Source of the DNA: Promethearchaeota archaeon
GTDB lineage: Archaea > Asgardarchaeota > Lokiarchaeia > Sigyniarchaeales > SOKP01
Direction: 5' to 3'
Length of the DNA: 40,240 bases
Assembly (NCBI GenBank): GCA_016840165.1
Contig: JAEOSU010000063.1
Coordinates: forward strand, 1 to 40,240
The notes beneath the pieces were generated by a model, which searched no databases, was not told the origin of the DNA, and saw nothing but the letters and a program-made list of their open reading frames with translations. The first letter of the stretch is position 1. Each line of letters opens with the position of its first letter. Both the position numbers and the translations under genes were made by a program. Positions 9,953 through 17,338 of the stretch are shown piece after piece.

Positions 9953-10369
9953 ATGACCTTAAAATCTGAAAACGGAAATTTGAAGTATCAAATCGCGATT
10001 CCCTTGTTGATTTGGGGAGTAATCAATATAATTATGAGTATTATCTATCTATTTACCTCTTCTGACCTAATTAAAGGTGTATTAACCCAGTCATTTTTCT
10101 GGGGATTTATCGATGGAATTATTGGATTAGTGACTCTTATAATAAAAAAAGATTTTGACCTAACAAAAATCAAAAAGATCTTTTTGGTAAACGTATACTT
10201 AGACGTTCTTTATGTCATCATTGGTCTTTTTTTAGTAATTTTGGGCAGTAGTACGTATGTGATAGGCAATGGTTATGGGGTTATTATTCAAGGCCTATTT
10301 TTGCTCAGCGTTGACATCATCCATTATAGTCATGTTAAAAAGATCCTCATAGAAAAGAGAGAAATTTGA
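9953..10369 (+). CDS. four-helix membrane protein, DUF6992-like
   Basis: A 138-residue integral membrane protein with four hydrophobic helices (about 13-33, 45-63, 76-98 and 105-125) and basic cytoplasmic loops. The pattern QSFFWGFIDGIIGL in helix 2 and LDVLYVIIGLFLVILG in helix 3 resembles the DUF6992 family of small membrane proteins, whose function is unknown. This assignment is by pattern memory only. The start ATG has no clear ribosome site. It precedes the 62-residue H-box-like gene by 61 bp on the same strand, so the two could be co-transcribed. Confidence 0.65.
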   Translation: MTLKSENGNLKYQIAIPLLIWGVINIIMSIIYLFTSSDLIKGVLTQSFFWGFIDGIIGLVTLIIKKDFDLTKIKKIFLVNVYLDVLYVIIGLFLVILGSSTYVIGNGYGVIIQGLFLLSVDIIHYSHVKKILIEKREI

Positions 10370-10430
10370 TATTACTACTAAATTTTTAATACAAATACTT
10401 ACGATTCATTTAGAATATACACTTCCTCAG

Positions 10431-10619
10431 ATGCAAAAATTCAATTTAAAGGATAAATACTCCCACAATCTCGGAAATGCACTTCAAGCAATATATACCC
10501 CATCAGATTTGCTTTCAAGTTTTCAACTCAATAAAAAGGAGGAAGAGCAGCTAAAAGTAACATTATCCGATACGCTTCAAGAAGCAACAAAACTTTTAAA
10601 AGAAATAAGGGAATTTTAA
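10431..10619 (+). CDS. 62-residue protein resembling an isolated histidine-kinase H-box (DHp) helix
   Basis: Residues 10-25 read YSHNLGNALQAIYTPS. This resembles the H-box of archaeal sensor kinases, where a phosphorylatable His is followed by [DE/N]-L/I-x-N-x-L/I-Q-x-I. The rest is a second amphipathic helix (about 36-62), so the protein looks like the two-helix hairpin of a DHp domain with no ATPase or sensor domain. The frame is open for 26 codons upstream, back to a TAG at 10350, with no better start. The downstream 97 bp contain no kinase remnant. It could be a small phosphotransfer or dimerisation protein, a decayed kinase fragment, or chance resemblance. Confidence 0.55.
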   Translation: MQKFNLKDKYSHNLGNALQAIYTPSDLLSSFQLNKKEEEQLKVTLSDTLQEATKLLKEIREF

Positions 10620-10716
10620 ATATTTTCTATTAAAGAATGTAAAAAAGGAAAAAAAAGAAATTTAATTAGCAATGAATACAAACCTAGACTATATTTACGA
10701 AAACCTATCTAACGCT

Positions 10717-10929
10717 TTACTTGAAGTATTTAATGGCGAGTAGGATATCATCCTTCGTCACTTTCTTGCGTTTAGCGTGCTTGGTTAAGGTCAAGGCTTG
10801 TTTTGTGATCTTCTCGGCCGCTTGACCCATCCAATCAACAAGCTCATCAACCGCATCGCGGGCGACGATAATTGCACCATTATGCTTCATTAAGCGTCTG
10901 ATGGGACTCCAACTTATATATTCAGACAT
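10717..10929 (-). CDS. archaeal histone
   Basis: A 70-residue minimal histone of the HMf/HTk type, which wraps DNA as dimers and larger assemblies. The fold reads as helix 1 (SPIRRLMKHNGA), loop 1, long helix 2 (DAVDELVDWMGQAAEKITKQALTLTKHA), loop 2 with RKKVTKDD, and helix 3 (ILLAIKYFK). The RxxTxxD-type loop-2 signature is conserved as KKVTKDD. There is no N- or C-terminal tail. A strong Shine-Dalgarno GGAGG lies 7 nt before the ATG, which is unusual here. The gene is richer in GC than its neighbours, consistent with high expression. It is monocistronic as far as the sequence shows. Confidence 0.95.
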   Translation of the reverse strand: MSEYISWSPIRRLMKHNGAIIVARDAVDELVDWMGQAAEKITKQALTLTKHAKRKKVTKDDILLAIKYFK

Positions 10930-10936
10930 TTTTATT

Positions 10937-10941
10937 CCTCC
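10937..10941 (-). promoter_or_regulatory. Shine-Dalgarno site of the histone gene
   Basis: The minus strand reads GGAGG with 7 nt to the histone ATG. Most genes I checked in this window lack such a site, so this one fixes the histone start and suggests efficient leadered translation. Confidence 0.7.
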
Positions 10942-11388
10942 ACTTTTTATTTAATTAAAAATATTTAATACGAAATTGTTATTTTTTATGAGTTAGTTAT
11001 ATAGTATTACATCTTTCATATATTTAAAGATTTTGCTATTTGCTTAAGCATAGGGGGAATAAAATGAAAAAAAATGCAAAATTTTGTCGGCGATATGCTC
11101 TAAGATCAATCTCGTGCAACTTCATATAAATTGATAGAATTCATGATTTTTCAAATAACATTAACAATATCATATAATATCTTCATTATAATAAGCCAGT
11201 CTAGTCTATAAGCTAAAAGTTAAAGCAATTTACAATTTTTAATTAAATTCTGAGACGCTAATTTGAGTAATTTTGTGAGAATTTGGAGTTGGAAAAATTA
11301 ATTAAAACCATTAAAAAGGAGGGTTTATGATAGAATAGAGTAAAATTATAGATTCAAGATCAATAATATTGCATAGAATCTATTTGGA
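10942..11388. other. gene-free AT-rich stretch
   Basis: About 450 bp lie between the histone promoter side and the 3' end of the coatomer-ear-like gene. The histone promoter must lie at the left end; a TTTTAATTAAATAAA run on the minus strand is the best TATA candidate. On the plus strand there are two ribosome-site look-alikes: GGGGG before an ATG at 11064 (21 codons, no recognisable product) and AAGGAGGG before an ATG at 11327 followed by only two codons and a TAG. I see no RNA gene or repeat. Confidence 0.5.
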
Positions 11389-12399
11389 TTAGTCTTTCCA
11401 AGCAGTTTGCTTATACTTGCATTTAGAACATTCAATTTCCACGCCTTTTTTAGGAAATTTGGGTAGAATAGCGCCGCAATACTTACATTCTAGATTAATT
11501 ACTTGATCTACATCATTAATAACATTATTAATCACAAGTCGATTGATAAACTCATTATAAATATTTGTAAGAAGTGAAATAAGAATGCTAGGTTCTTGGG
11601 ACGCGCAAAGCCATTCTAACTTATTGGCAACAACTTGTCCTATGACGAGGATATCCTTACTTGAAACTAGCTCAGTGCCAAAATACCACGCATGGTATTC
11701 TTTTTTCTTTTTTTCTTTTTGCTCGGTAATAAGTTGAAAGTTAAATTGTTGGATCGTTTGTTGAATCAAGGTAAAATAATAATCGTCATCAAAAGGGTTA
11801 TCAATTGCGATTCCTACACTTTTAATTGCTTTTTTTATTTCATTTTGATTTAGAAACTCACTGACCTTTGAAGTGGGCAAGATTTTCCTCTCAATGGATA
11901 TAGGATCAAAACGAATCGGAATCGGATCAGAATCAAGGGCTCTTACGAAATCAGCATTATTGACAAAGGTTATGTAGGCTCGTATGGTTCCCTCGTCTTC
12001 CAATCGGAAGGGATTAAAGAAGAGATTGACTTGCTTGTTGGAATGTTCGTCGATTTTTTCGAATTCTATTCTGGTCTGAAATTCTCCCTCTTCTAAGTCG
12101 ATAGAATCAATAGTAACGGTAGGAGGATCGCTTCGAGATAAAAATAAAAAATCAGGATATCTCACACGTATTTTTATTTCAGTGATAGGTGCCAGGCTTT
12201 GGTTCGCAATAACTAATGAAAATAAATAATTTCCTCCAAAGGGTTTGAAATCGTACACAAGTTTTATTTTATCTTCTTGATCAATATATTCTATGGGAGC
12301 AACTTCTTGTTGCTGTTGACTCTTCTGGGCTTTTTCTTCTCGGAAAACAACCAAACCCTTAATATCTTCTTCATTTGAGGTATTTTTTCGATTTGACAT
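11389..12399 (-). CDS. coatomer gamma/adaptin appendage (ear)-like protein with C-terminal zinc ribbon
   Basis: A 336-residue protein without a signal peptide. Residues 1-40 are polar and Gln-rich. Residues 45-170 are beta-rich and fit an Ig-like sandwich. Residues 175-290 look like a mixed alpha/beta platform: a helix pair, then AWYFGTELVSSKDILVIGQV (238-257) and KLEWLCASQEPSIL. This recalls the end of gamma-COP, where a LxxGxxxGGxDILV segment is followed by a hydrophobic strand and an ARSSEE segment. A zinc ribbon closes the protein (C305xxC308, C324xxC327). Sandwich plus platform is the layout of COPI and AP-complex ears, which bind trafficking partners. What I see is the motif and layout; homology to coatomer is my inference. 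It lacks the adaptin solenoid, so it would be a stand-alone ear. Confidence 0.6.
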   Translation of the reverse strand: MSNRKNTSNEEDIKGLVVFREEKAQKSQQQQEVAPIEYIDQEDKIKLVYDFKPFGGNYLFSLVIANQSLAPITEIKIRVRYPDFLFLSRSDPPTVTIDSIDLEEGEFQTRIEFEKIDEHSNKQVNLFFNPFRLEDEGTIRAYITFVNNADFVRALDSDPIPIRFDPISIERKILPTSKVSEFLNQNEIKKAIKSVGIAIDNPFDDDYYFTLIQQTIQQFNFQLITEQKEKKKKEYHAWYFGTELVSSKDILVIGQVVANKLEWLCASQEPSILISLLTNIYNEFINRLVINNVINDVDQVINLECKYCGAILPKFPKKGVEIECSKCKYKQTAWKD

Positions 12400-12524
12400 T
12401 AGATTTTTCGTGACTACACGAAATTTAGATTCTTATCGGTAATATAAACATAAAATGTTTTTGTATTTATTTATTTATTTTCTCATATCTTTTTTATTAC
12501 TAATGATTAGATCCATATGAGAAA

Positions 12525-13238
12525 ATGAACATTTTTGATGAGTTAGATGAATTATTTGAAAGTAAAACTATCAAACCCTCTTTCGATTATATTCACATTA
12601 TTCTGAGTTTGTATATTTTTGGAAAACATCCACGAGGAATTGGGAGATATCGATTAGGAAAAGAGTTGAATTTGGGTTCTGGAACGGTTAGATCCTTGAT
12701 GGATAAACTTAAAAAAGATAATATTAATTTCATCGAAGTAACAGATTATAATTCAGGTAAAAATAGTGATCAAAAAAAGAAAGGGCATGTATTAACTAGG
12801 AAAGGGTTAGATTTTCTCACAAAGGTTAAAAAGAAAATTCCTTTGATTGAAAAGGGAGATTATTCAATATTAAAATCTATTATTATTGAATCTGAAAATG
12901 TGAGTATATACATATGTCTTGTAAAAAATGCTGGAGAAAAGATAGGCAATGGTGTAGAGCAAAGGGATGCAGCGATAAAAATGAATGGTTTAGGTGCAAC
13001 ATGTCTCATATTTGACGGAAATAGTTTAAGATTTCCCTCCCAAACTAGAAAAGATTTCGACCAAAATAAAATTCGCGTTAATGAAAAGATAATGAAATAT
13101 ATAAGGATAAAGTTGATCAATGCTAATATAGAATTTCAGAAGAATGACGTTATCATTATTGGATTAGCAGATAGTTCTTACAAAGCTCGCTTAGCAGCTT
13201 TTAATGCTGCATTAACATTGCTTGAAGATGAAAATTAA
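12525..13238 (+). CDS. winged-helix regulator with DUF4443 domain
   Basis: A 237-residue archaeal protein. Residues 25-100 form a winged helix (YRLGKELNLGSGTVRSLMDKLKK as helices 2-3, then a wing ending KKGHVLTRKGLDFL). Residues 110-235 match the DUF4443 pattern as I know it: CLVKNAGEKIGNGVEQRDAAIKMNG followed by GATCLIFDGNSLRFPS and a C-terminal VIIIGLAD segment. The family is archaeal and uncharacterised, probably a transcription factor sensing a small ligand. Its 3' end overlaps the JAMM peptidase gene by 11 bp, which implies translational coupling and co-transcription. Confidence 0.8.
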   Translation: MNIFDELDELFESKTIKPSFDYIHIILSLYIFGKHPRGIGRYRLGKELNLGSGTVRSLMDKLKKDNINFIEVTDYNSGKNSDQKKKGHVLTRKGLDFLTKVKKKIPLIEKGDYSILKSIIIESENVSIYICLVKNAGEKIGNGVEQRDAAIKMNGLGATCLIFDGNSLRFPSQTRKDFDQNKIRVNEKIMKYIRIKLINANIEFQKNDVIIIGLADSSYKARLAAFNAALTLLEDEN

Positions 13239-13773
13239 CGAGTTGATGATTATAGAGTATCAAGAAGACATTAAACTCCAAATACCTAAAGAGATCCTAA
13301 GTGAGTTAAAAAAATGTGTCCAAGTAGCTTATCCAAATGAAGCATGTGGGATTGTTTTCGGGGAGATTTCCCAAATTCCTAATGAAGCTTTAGAGGATGA
13401 TTATTTTTATCATTACACAGCTAAAAAATTTAGCTGCATTAGATCGGATAAAAAGTCAATGGTGGCATTTTTAATCAAAAATATCGAACAACTCCATCAG
13501 ACTATTGTAAAAGTAATGTTAGAACTAGATATTAATGCAAAAGCGCGATTAATTAGTATTTTCCATTCGCATCCTTCCGGAAATCGTCCAAGTACGTCTG
13601 ATATAGAGAATATGAGATTTTTAAATGAGTTTAGTAATAGGGATCATAAATTTATAAGTAAAGCCTTCAAAAATTTAATCTGGTTGATCATGGACGGTTC
13701 TTGCTTTGAACTAAGTGGATTTATCTATATTAATTCTCACTTATATCAGATTGATATTAAAATAAATGAATAA
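13228..13773 (+). CDS. JAMM/MPN-domain metalloprotease
   Basis: Zinc isopeptidase-type domain of the JAB1/MPN/Mov34 family, related to Rpn11 and to archaeal and bacterial JAMM proteins that cleave ubiquitin-like modifiers. Counting from a possible TTG at 13222, Glu40 lies in NEACGIVFG and the zinc motif is H115xH117 in HSHPSGNRPSTSDIEN, with Ser124 and Asp127, so the active site is complete. There are no extra domains (about 180 aa). I chose the ATG at 13228 over the TTG; an ATG at 13246 is also possible. It overlaps the DUF4443 gene and converges with the proteasome beta gene 14 bp away. Substrate unknown: a ubiquitin-like or SAMP-like conjugate is the family expectation. Confidence 0.88.
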   Translation: MKINELMIIEYQEDIKLQIPKEILSELKKCVQVAYPNEACGIVFGEISQIPNEALEDDYFYHYTAKKFSCIRSDKKSMVAFLIKNIEQLHQTIVKVMLELDINAKARLISIFHSHPSGNRPSTSDIENMRFLNEFSNRDHKFISKAFKNLIWLIMDGSCFELSGFIYINSHLYQIDIKINE

Positions 13774-13787
13774 AGTAAAATTTTAAT

Positions 13788-14429
13788 TTACTCTACTTGA
13801 GTAAAACCATTCTTATCGATTGTGCAGAGCTGGATTTTATATCCTGAACCCGCATCTCTTTCACGAGAACTAGAAATAGCCGTTTTAATTAAATTAATAC
13901 CTTGATTTTTCGTAAGATTCGGCTTCCAATCCGCTTCTAAAACACCTAAAGAAAATGGAGAACCGCTCCCAAAAGAGAGAAAATTTTCCTCCGTGTATAA
14001 TGTTCCCAATAAATCCACCCCATAAAGAACTCCTTTAGATTCTTTTAAAGAATATCCTCCTATGATCATCATTGCAAGATAATAAGAGCGACCACTAAAA
14101 AGGATATTTCTAGTTACACTTGCAATATATTTAGGTTCAGGAACTTTTTCAACTTCCACTTGTTTCAATCGTGAGAATGCCTGTAATTGATTAATGACAT
14201 ATTGACAATCTGCAACGCCTCCCGAAATTGTTGCACAGGTATAATCGTTAATCTGAAAGAGTTTCTGAGCGGTTTTTGCAGCAACGGTATATCCAGCTGT
14301 AGCTTGTGATTCTGTACCAACGACAACCCCATCTTTTACTATAACTCCCACAGTAGTGGTACTTGACTTTACTATACGCTCTAACTCGCTTTTATCCAGA
14401 TTAGGTATATTAATATTATTCTCCATCAT
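13788..14429 (-). CDS. psmB: proteasome beta subunit
   Basis: Catalytic beta subunit of the archaeal 20S proteasome. A 23-residue propeptide precedes Thr24, the presumed nucleophile in TTTVGVIVKDG. Glu at mature position 17 and Lys at mature position 33 (AAKTAQK) match Thermoplasma beta. The SGSGSPF loop and RDAGSGY supply the Ser129, Asp166 and Ser169 equivalents, so the enzyme should be active. The residue before the cleaved Thr is Ser, where family members usually have Gly, so autoprocessing may differ. It ends with FTQVE, shorter than many homologues. It is divergent from the S8e gene and convergent with the JAMM gene. Confidence 0.96.
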   Translation of the reverse strand: MMENNINIPNLDKSELERIVKSSTTTVGVIVKDGVVVGTESQATAGYTVAAKTAQKLFQINDYTCATISGGVADCQYVINQLQAFSRLKQVEVEKVPEPKYIASVTRNILFSGRSYYLAMMIIGGYSLKESKGVLYGVDLLGTLYTEENFLSFGSGSPFSLGVLEADWKPNLTKNQGINLIKTAISSSRERDAGSGYKIQLCTIDKNGFTQVE

Positions 14430-14604
14430 TTTCTTTTAATCATTCCAAGAAATTTATTGTATTTGATATATTTTATGTAAAATAAATTAATTAAGTCTAT
14501 ATTTATTTTTCTTTTAATATTTATAAACCATGAAACCCAAAAATTTTAAAGATATTGTATATTATCATAACTATCATTTTTTAGCTCATGAGTAGCGTAA
14601 TATC

Positions 14605-14988
14605 ATGGCAAGAAGTCAAGCGAGAAGTAAAAGAAAATTTACTGGAAAAAAATATAAGCATTTTCGCAAGAAAAGAAAAAGAGAACTTGAACGCCCTCCT
14701 ATAGAAACCCAAATGGGGGAATTGAAAAAGAAAAAACAGAGAACGTTAGGAGGAAACTATAAATTAAAGTTGTTCTCGACTCCTTATATTAATGTCACCG
14801 ACCCAAGTTCCAATAAAACTTCCAAAGTAAAGATCCTTCGTTTTGAAAGCAACCCTTCATCAAAAGATTATAACCGCAGACACATATTAACAAAAGGAAC
14901 AATTGTTGAGACTGAATTGGGAAAAGCTAGAATTACATCCAGACCTGGTCAGCATGGAGTTCTAAATGCTGTAGTAATAAAAGAGTAA
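14605..14988 (+). CDS. rps8e: 30S ribosomal protein S8e
   Basis: Archaeal/eukaryotic ribosomal protein eS8, 127 aa, the usual archaeal length. The N-terminus MARSQARSKRKFTGKK and the very basic segment KKYKHFRKKRKRE are diagnostic of RNA binding. The core TSKVKILRFESNPSSKDYNRR and the C-terminal GTIVETELGKARITSRPGQ complete the family pattern. It is divergent from the proteasome beta gene across a 175-bp AT-rich promoter region, and convergent with hypA. No ribosome site is evident before the ATG. Confidence 0.97.
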   Translation: MARSQARSKRKFTGKKYKHFRKKRKRELERPPIETQMGELKKKKQRTLGGNYKLKLFSTPYINVTDPSSNKTSKVKILRFESNPSSKDYNRRHILTKGTIVETELGKARITSRPGQHGVLNAVVIKE

Positions 14989-15030
14989 TTGCTTCTTTTT
15001 CGATATTTTTTATCTGAATCCAATATTAGC

Positions 15031-15402
15031 TTATTCCTGGATTTTAATATTTTTCACGTTTGCTTTTTTACCATCGATAATTTCAGTATTCTTACTATGA
15101 CAGAATTTACATTGAAATAATTGGAGTCCAGTTAATTGTGCTTCTTCATTCAATGTGACTGTTGAGATCTTGTTACATTCCCTACATCGAATCTTTCCCG
15201 GGATAATCTCAATCTTTAATTCAGCACCTTCAGCGATTGATCCTTTTGTAGCCATTATGAATGATTGCTTAAGTAAATGAGGTACAATTAAAGTAAGTTC
15301 TCCAATCTCAAGATAGACTTCTGTTATTCTTTTTGCATTATATTTTGTAGCAGTAGCTTCTGCGACCTTGAATATGTCATATGCGAACGCAAATTCATGC
15401 AT
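15031..15402 (-). CDS. hypA: HypA-type nickel chaperone
   Basis: Nickel-insertion protein for NiFe hydrogenases, 123 aa. The N-terminal Met-His-Glu (MHEFAFA) supplies the nickel-binding His2. The zinc domain has a CRxC pair (RCRECNK) and a second C-x2-C pair (QCKFCHSK). The first helix and the YLEIGELTLIVP strand fit the family. No other hydrogenase or hyp gene lies in the window. It is instead linked to SRP19, 13 bp downstream of it on the same strand, so the two are probably co-transcribed. Presence of HypA suggests a NiFe hydrogenase elsewhere in the genome, but this is inference. Confidence 0.9.
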   Translation of the reverse strand: MHEFAFAYDIFKVAEATATKYNAKRITEVYLEIGELTLIVPHLLKQSFIMATKGSIAEGAELKIEIIPGKIRCRECNKISTVTLNEEAQLTGLQLFQCKFCHSKNTEIIDGKKANVKNIKIQE

Positions 15403-15415
15403 AATATTAAATATC

Positions 15416-15706
15416 CTATTTAATGCCTTTTTTCAATTCTTTTGCGATTTCTATCAGAACTTTTGATTTTTTTTTTCCTTTTATATCAATTAACACTCTG
15501 CCCGAGTCATCCCACCAGGTTCTAGGATATCTATAGGTATTTTCTTGCTGAACATTATATCCCAAACGTTTTGCAGCAGTGGCAATATCACTTGATTTTA
15601 CTTTATCAACTGCAAATTTCCTTGGAACGCGCCTTCCTTTGGCTCGACTTCTCTTTGCTTCAAAATACTGAGGCCAATAAATTATAAATGGTTTACGAGA
15701 TCGCAT
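15416..15706 (-). CDS. srp19: signal recognition particle 19 kDa protein
   Basis: SRP19, which binds the tips of helices 6 and 8 of SRP RNA and primes SRP54 binding for membrane targeting. The 96-residue length is typical of archaea. Diagnostic features are the FIIYWPQYFEAKRSRAKGRRVP start, AVDKVKSSDIATAAKRLGYNV in the middle, and YPRTWWDDSGRVLIDIK followed by a basic C-terminus (KGKKKSKVL). It is the first gene of a two-gene unit with hypA. The 187 bp between it and the tRNA-Pro must contain divergent promoters. Confidence 0.96.
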   Translation of the reverse strand: MRSRKPFIIYWPQYFEAKRSRAKGRRVPRKFAVDKVKSSDIATAAKRLGYNVQQENTYRYPRTWWDDSGRVLIDIKGKKKSKVLIEIAKELKKGIK

Positions 15707-15893
15707 TGTTAGACAAGTTGAATAATAATCTAGCGAAACTATATGAATAAAAACCCTCTACATAATTTAAAAATTATGAGAATATATTATAAAGATAATT
15801 AAAGATAAATAGAGTTTATGATTTTTATTTGTAACATTCCTTTCACGCAATTTAAAAAAGCTTTACTTTTATTTTATTACCCCATTTTGTTAT

Positions 15894-15967
15894 GGGAGGG
15901 TGGTCTAGCTTGGTATGATACTTGGCTGGGGGCCAAGTGGTCGGGGGTTCAATTCCCCCCTCTCCCA
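15894..15967 (+). tRNA. tRNA-Pro(GGG)
   Basis: 74 nt, no intron and no encoded CCA. The acceptor GGGAGGG pairs with CTCTCCC (one G-U) and is followed by discriminator A. The anticodon stem is CTTGG/CCAAG with loop CTGGGGG and anticodon GGG at 15928-15930. The T-arm is GGGGG-TTCAATT-CCCCC. A TTTAAAAA element at 15851 is a possible TATA box for a primary transcript with a short leader. Confidence 0.93.
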
Positions 15968-15981
15968 TTGTTCAGATCTTC

Positions 15982-15989
15982 TTTTTTTT
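15982..15989 (+). terminator. T-run after tRNA-Pro
   Basis: Eight consecutive T residues begin 15 nt after the tRNA end, the usual archaeal termination signal. Confidence 0.55.
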
Positions 15990-16140
15990 GATATATTTTT
16001 GCTATAATTTTAATAATATTAATGATTTCTAATTCTGATTAAACAATCCAAGAATTTGATTTTACAAATTTTTTAATGGATTCTATATTAAACTTCTTAA
16101 TTTCAAATCTAATTTAATTAAAAAAAGAGATGATTATCAA

Positions 16141-16788
16141 TTGGTGTTATTTTTAAATAATCCTGAGGCTACTGCCAAAGCTCTGAGCATTTTACGAAGT
16201 GGTGATAATTTTAATCTATACGTTATTTTTATGCTGGTAGCTGTACTCTATATCTATTTCAGCGAAGGAAAGAAAAAAAACTGGGGAGGAATCGCAGCAG
16301 GATTATCGCTTTATATGATTCATTGGTTCGTGGAGATCATTAATTCCATCATTCAGCATGTATCAGGGCATGCACTTTGGACGGTTCCTGCAGGCACGGC
16401 ATATTTAATATTTGTTGGGGTTGGCATAGAATTGAGTTTGATGTTTTCAATTGCTGGTTTAGCGGTAAGTAAGCTGCTTCCAGATGATCCAAAGGAAGTG
16501 ATGTTTTCTATTGGAAGATTCGGAGTTCCAAAACCATTAGCCATAGGAATAGGTAATGCTGCTTTAGCTTCCATTATTGAGATCTTTCTTATCTATACTC
16601 AATCCTTTGTATGGGTATGGGAATGGTGGAATGCGTTCACGGTATTTATATTTGTATATATTCCATTTTTTGTGGTAGCCTGCTATGCATATTATTGGAA
16701 GCCTAAGAAACAGAGACATTTCATTGTTTCGATGGCATTAATCAACGTGGTTTTGATAGTAATTTTTGGAATTCTTGGTTGGATATAA
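16141..16788 (+). CDS. polytopic membrane protein, unknown family
   Basis: A 215-residue protein with about six hydrophobic helices (near 26-43, 48-68, 80-108, 130-153, 158-177 and 190-214). It is rich in aromatic residues, with YMIHWFVEIIN, FVWVWEWWN and YAYYWKPKK. The basic SEGKKKNW and YWKPKKQRH loops should face the cytoplasm. Buried His and Glu residues in helices 2 and 3 could bind metal or protons, but I recognise no family. The start is TTG (or GTG at the next codon); the frame is open upstream without an ATG. It is preceded by tRNA-Pro and followed by a smaller membrane protein. Confidence 0.7.
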   Translation: MVLFLNNPEATAKALSILRSGDNFNLYVIFMLVAVLYIYFSEGKKKNWGGIAAGLSLYMIHWFVEIINSIIQHVSGHALWTVPAGTAYLIFVGVGIELSLMFSIAGLAVSKLLPDDPKEVMFSIGRFGVPKPLAIGIGNAALASIIEIFLIYTQSFVWVWEWWNAFTVFIFVYIPFFVVACYAYYWKPKKQRHFIVSMALINVVLIVIFGILGWI

Positions 16789-16913
16789 TTAAATTCTTCT
16801 TTTATTTTTTTATTTTTTAGTTCATAAAACTAATCGTAATTTGACATAAGGCTTTAAATAGAACGAATCTATTTTTTATTTAACAATTTATCAATAATTT
16901 GTGTGATGCTCAA

Positions 16914-17210
16914 ATGAGTGAAATTCAAGAAACAGATAAAACAATGCGAATTATGGCAATTATAAGCGGAATCATTGTATTTGTAGAATCGATTTTACAA
17001 TTTTTCAATATAAGCATTCTCCTGTGGGGTGGATGGATCGGAGGACTAATTGGTGTTATTTTGGCAATATGTGTAATATTTTTAGGAATACGGCCAATAC
17101 ACTATACACCCGTAATCTTAGGAGTGATAGGTGTTGTATTGATTATTTTTGCGGGTTTATTAGGAGGAATTGCTGTCCTGTTAACAACGTTTATCGGAGC
17201 AGTTAGTTAA
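16914..17210 (+). CDS. small three-helix membrane protein
   Basis: A 98-residue protein with a short charged N-terminus (MSEIQETDKTMR) and three hydrophobic, glycine-rich helices (about 13-32, 40-59 and 65-95). An upstream TTG at 16899 would add five residues; I prefer the ATG. The alternating Gly/Ile/Val pattern (WGGWIGGLIGVILAI, GVIGVVLIIFAGLLGGIA) is typical of small archaeal membrane proteins of unknown function. There is no catalytic motif. It is 125 bp after the larger membrane protein on the same strand; a link between them is possible but not evident. Confidence 0.65.
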   Translation: MSEIQETDKTMRIMAIISGIIVFVESILQFFNISILLWGGWIGGLIGVILAICVIFLGIRPIHYTPVILGVIGVVLIIFAGLLGGIAVLLTTFIGAVS

Positions 17211-17338
17211 ACTTAAAAAAAATTTCATTTGCCATTTTTTTTATTCTTATTTTTGTTTTTGACGAGCCTCCTTCAGAGAAGTAATATTTAATAGGAAGAA
17301 TGTTTAAATTCAAATTACACATTTTAATTGTAAGTAAA

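Noticed and set aside
11064..11126. 21-codon plus-strand frame after a GGGGG run
   Set aside because: Too short, no known small-protein pattern, in AT-rich background; mentioned only in the gene-free stretch.
17024..17206. 60-codon plus-strand frame within the three-helix membrane protein
   Set aside because: Shifted-frame shadow, Cys/Asn/Arg-rich and unlike any protein; the overlapping frame has a clean membrane pattern.
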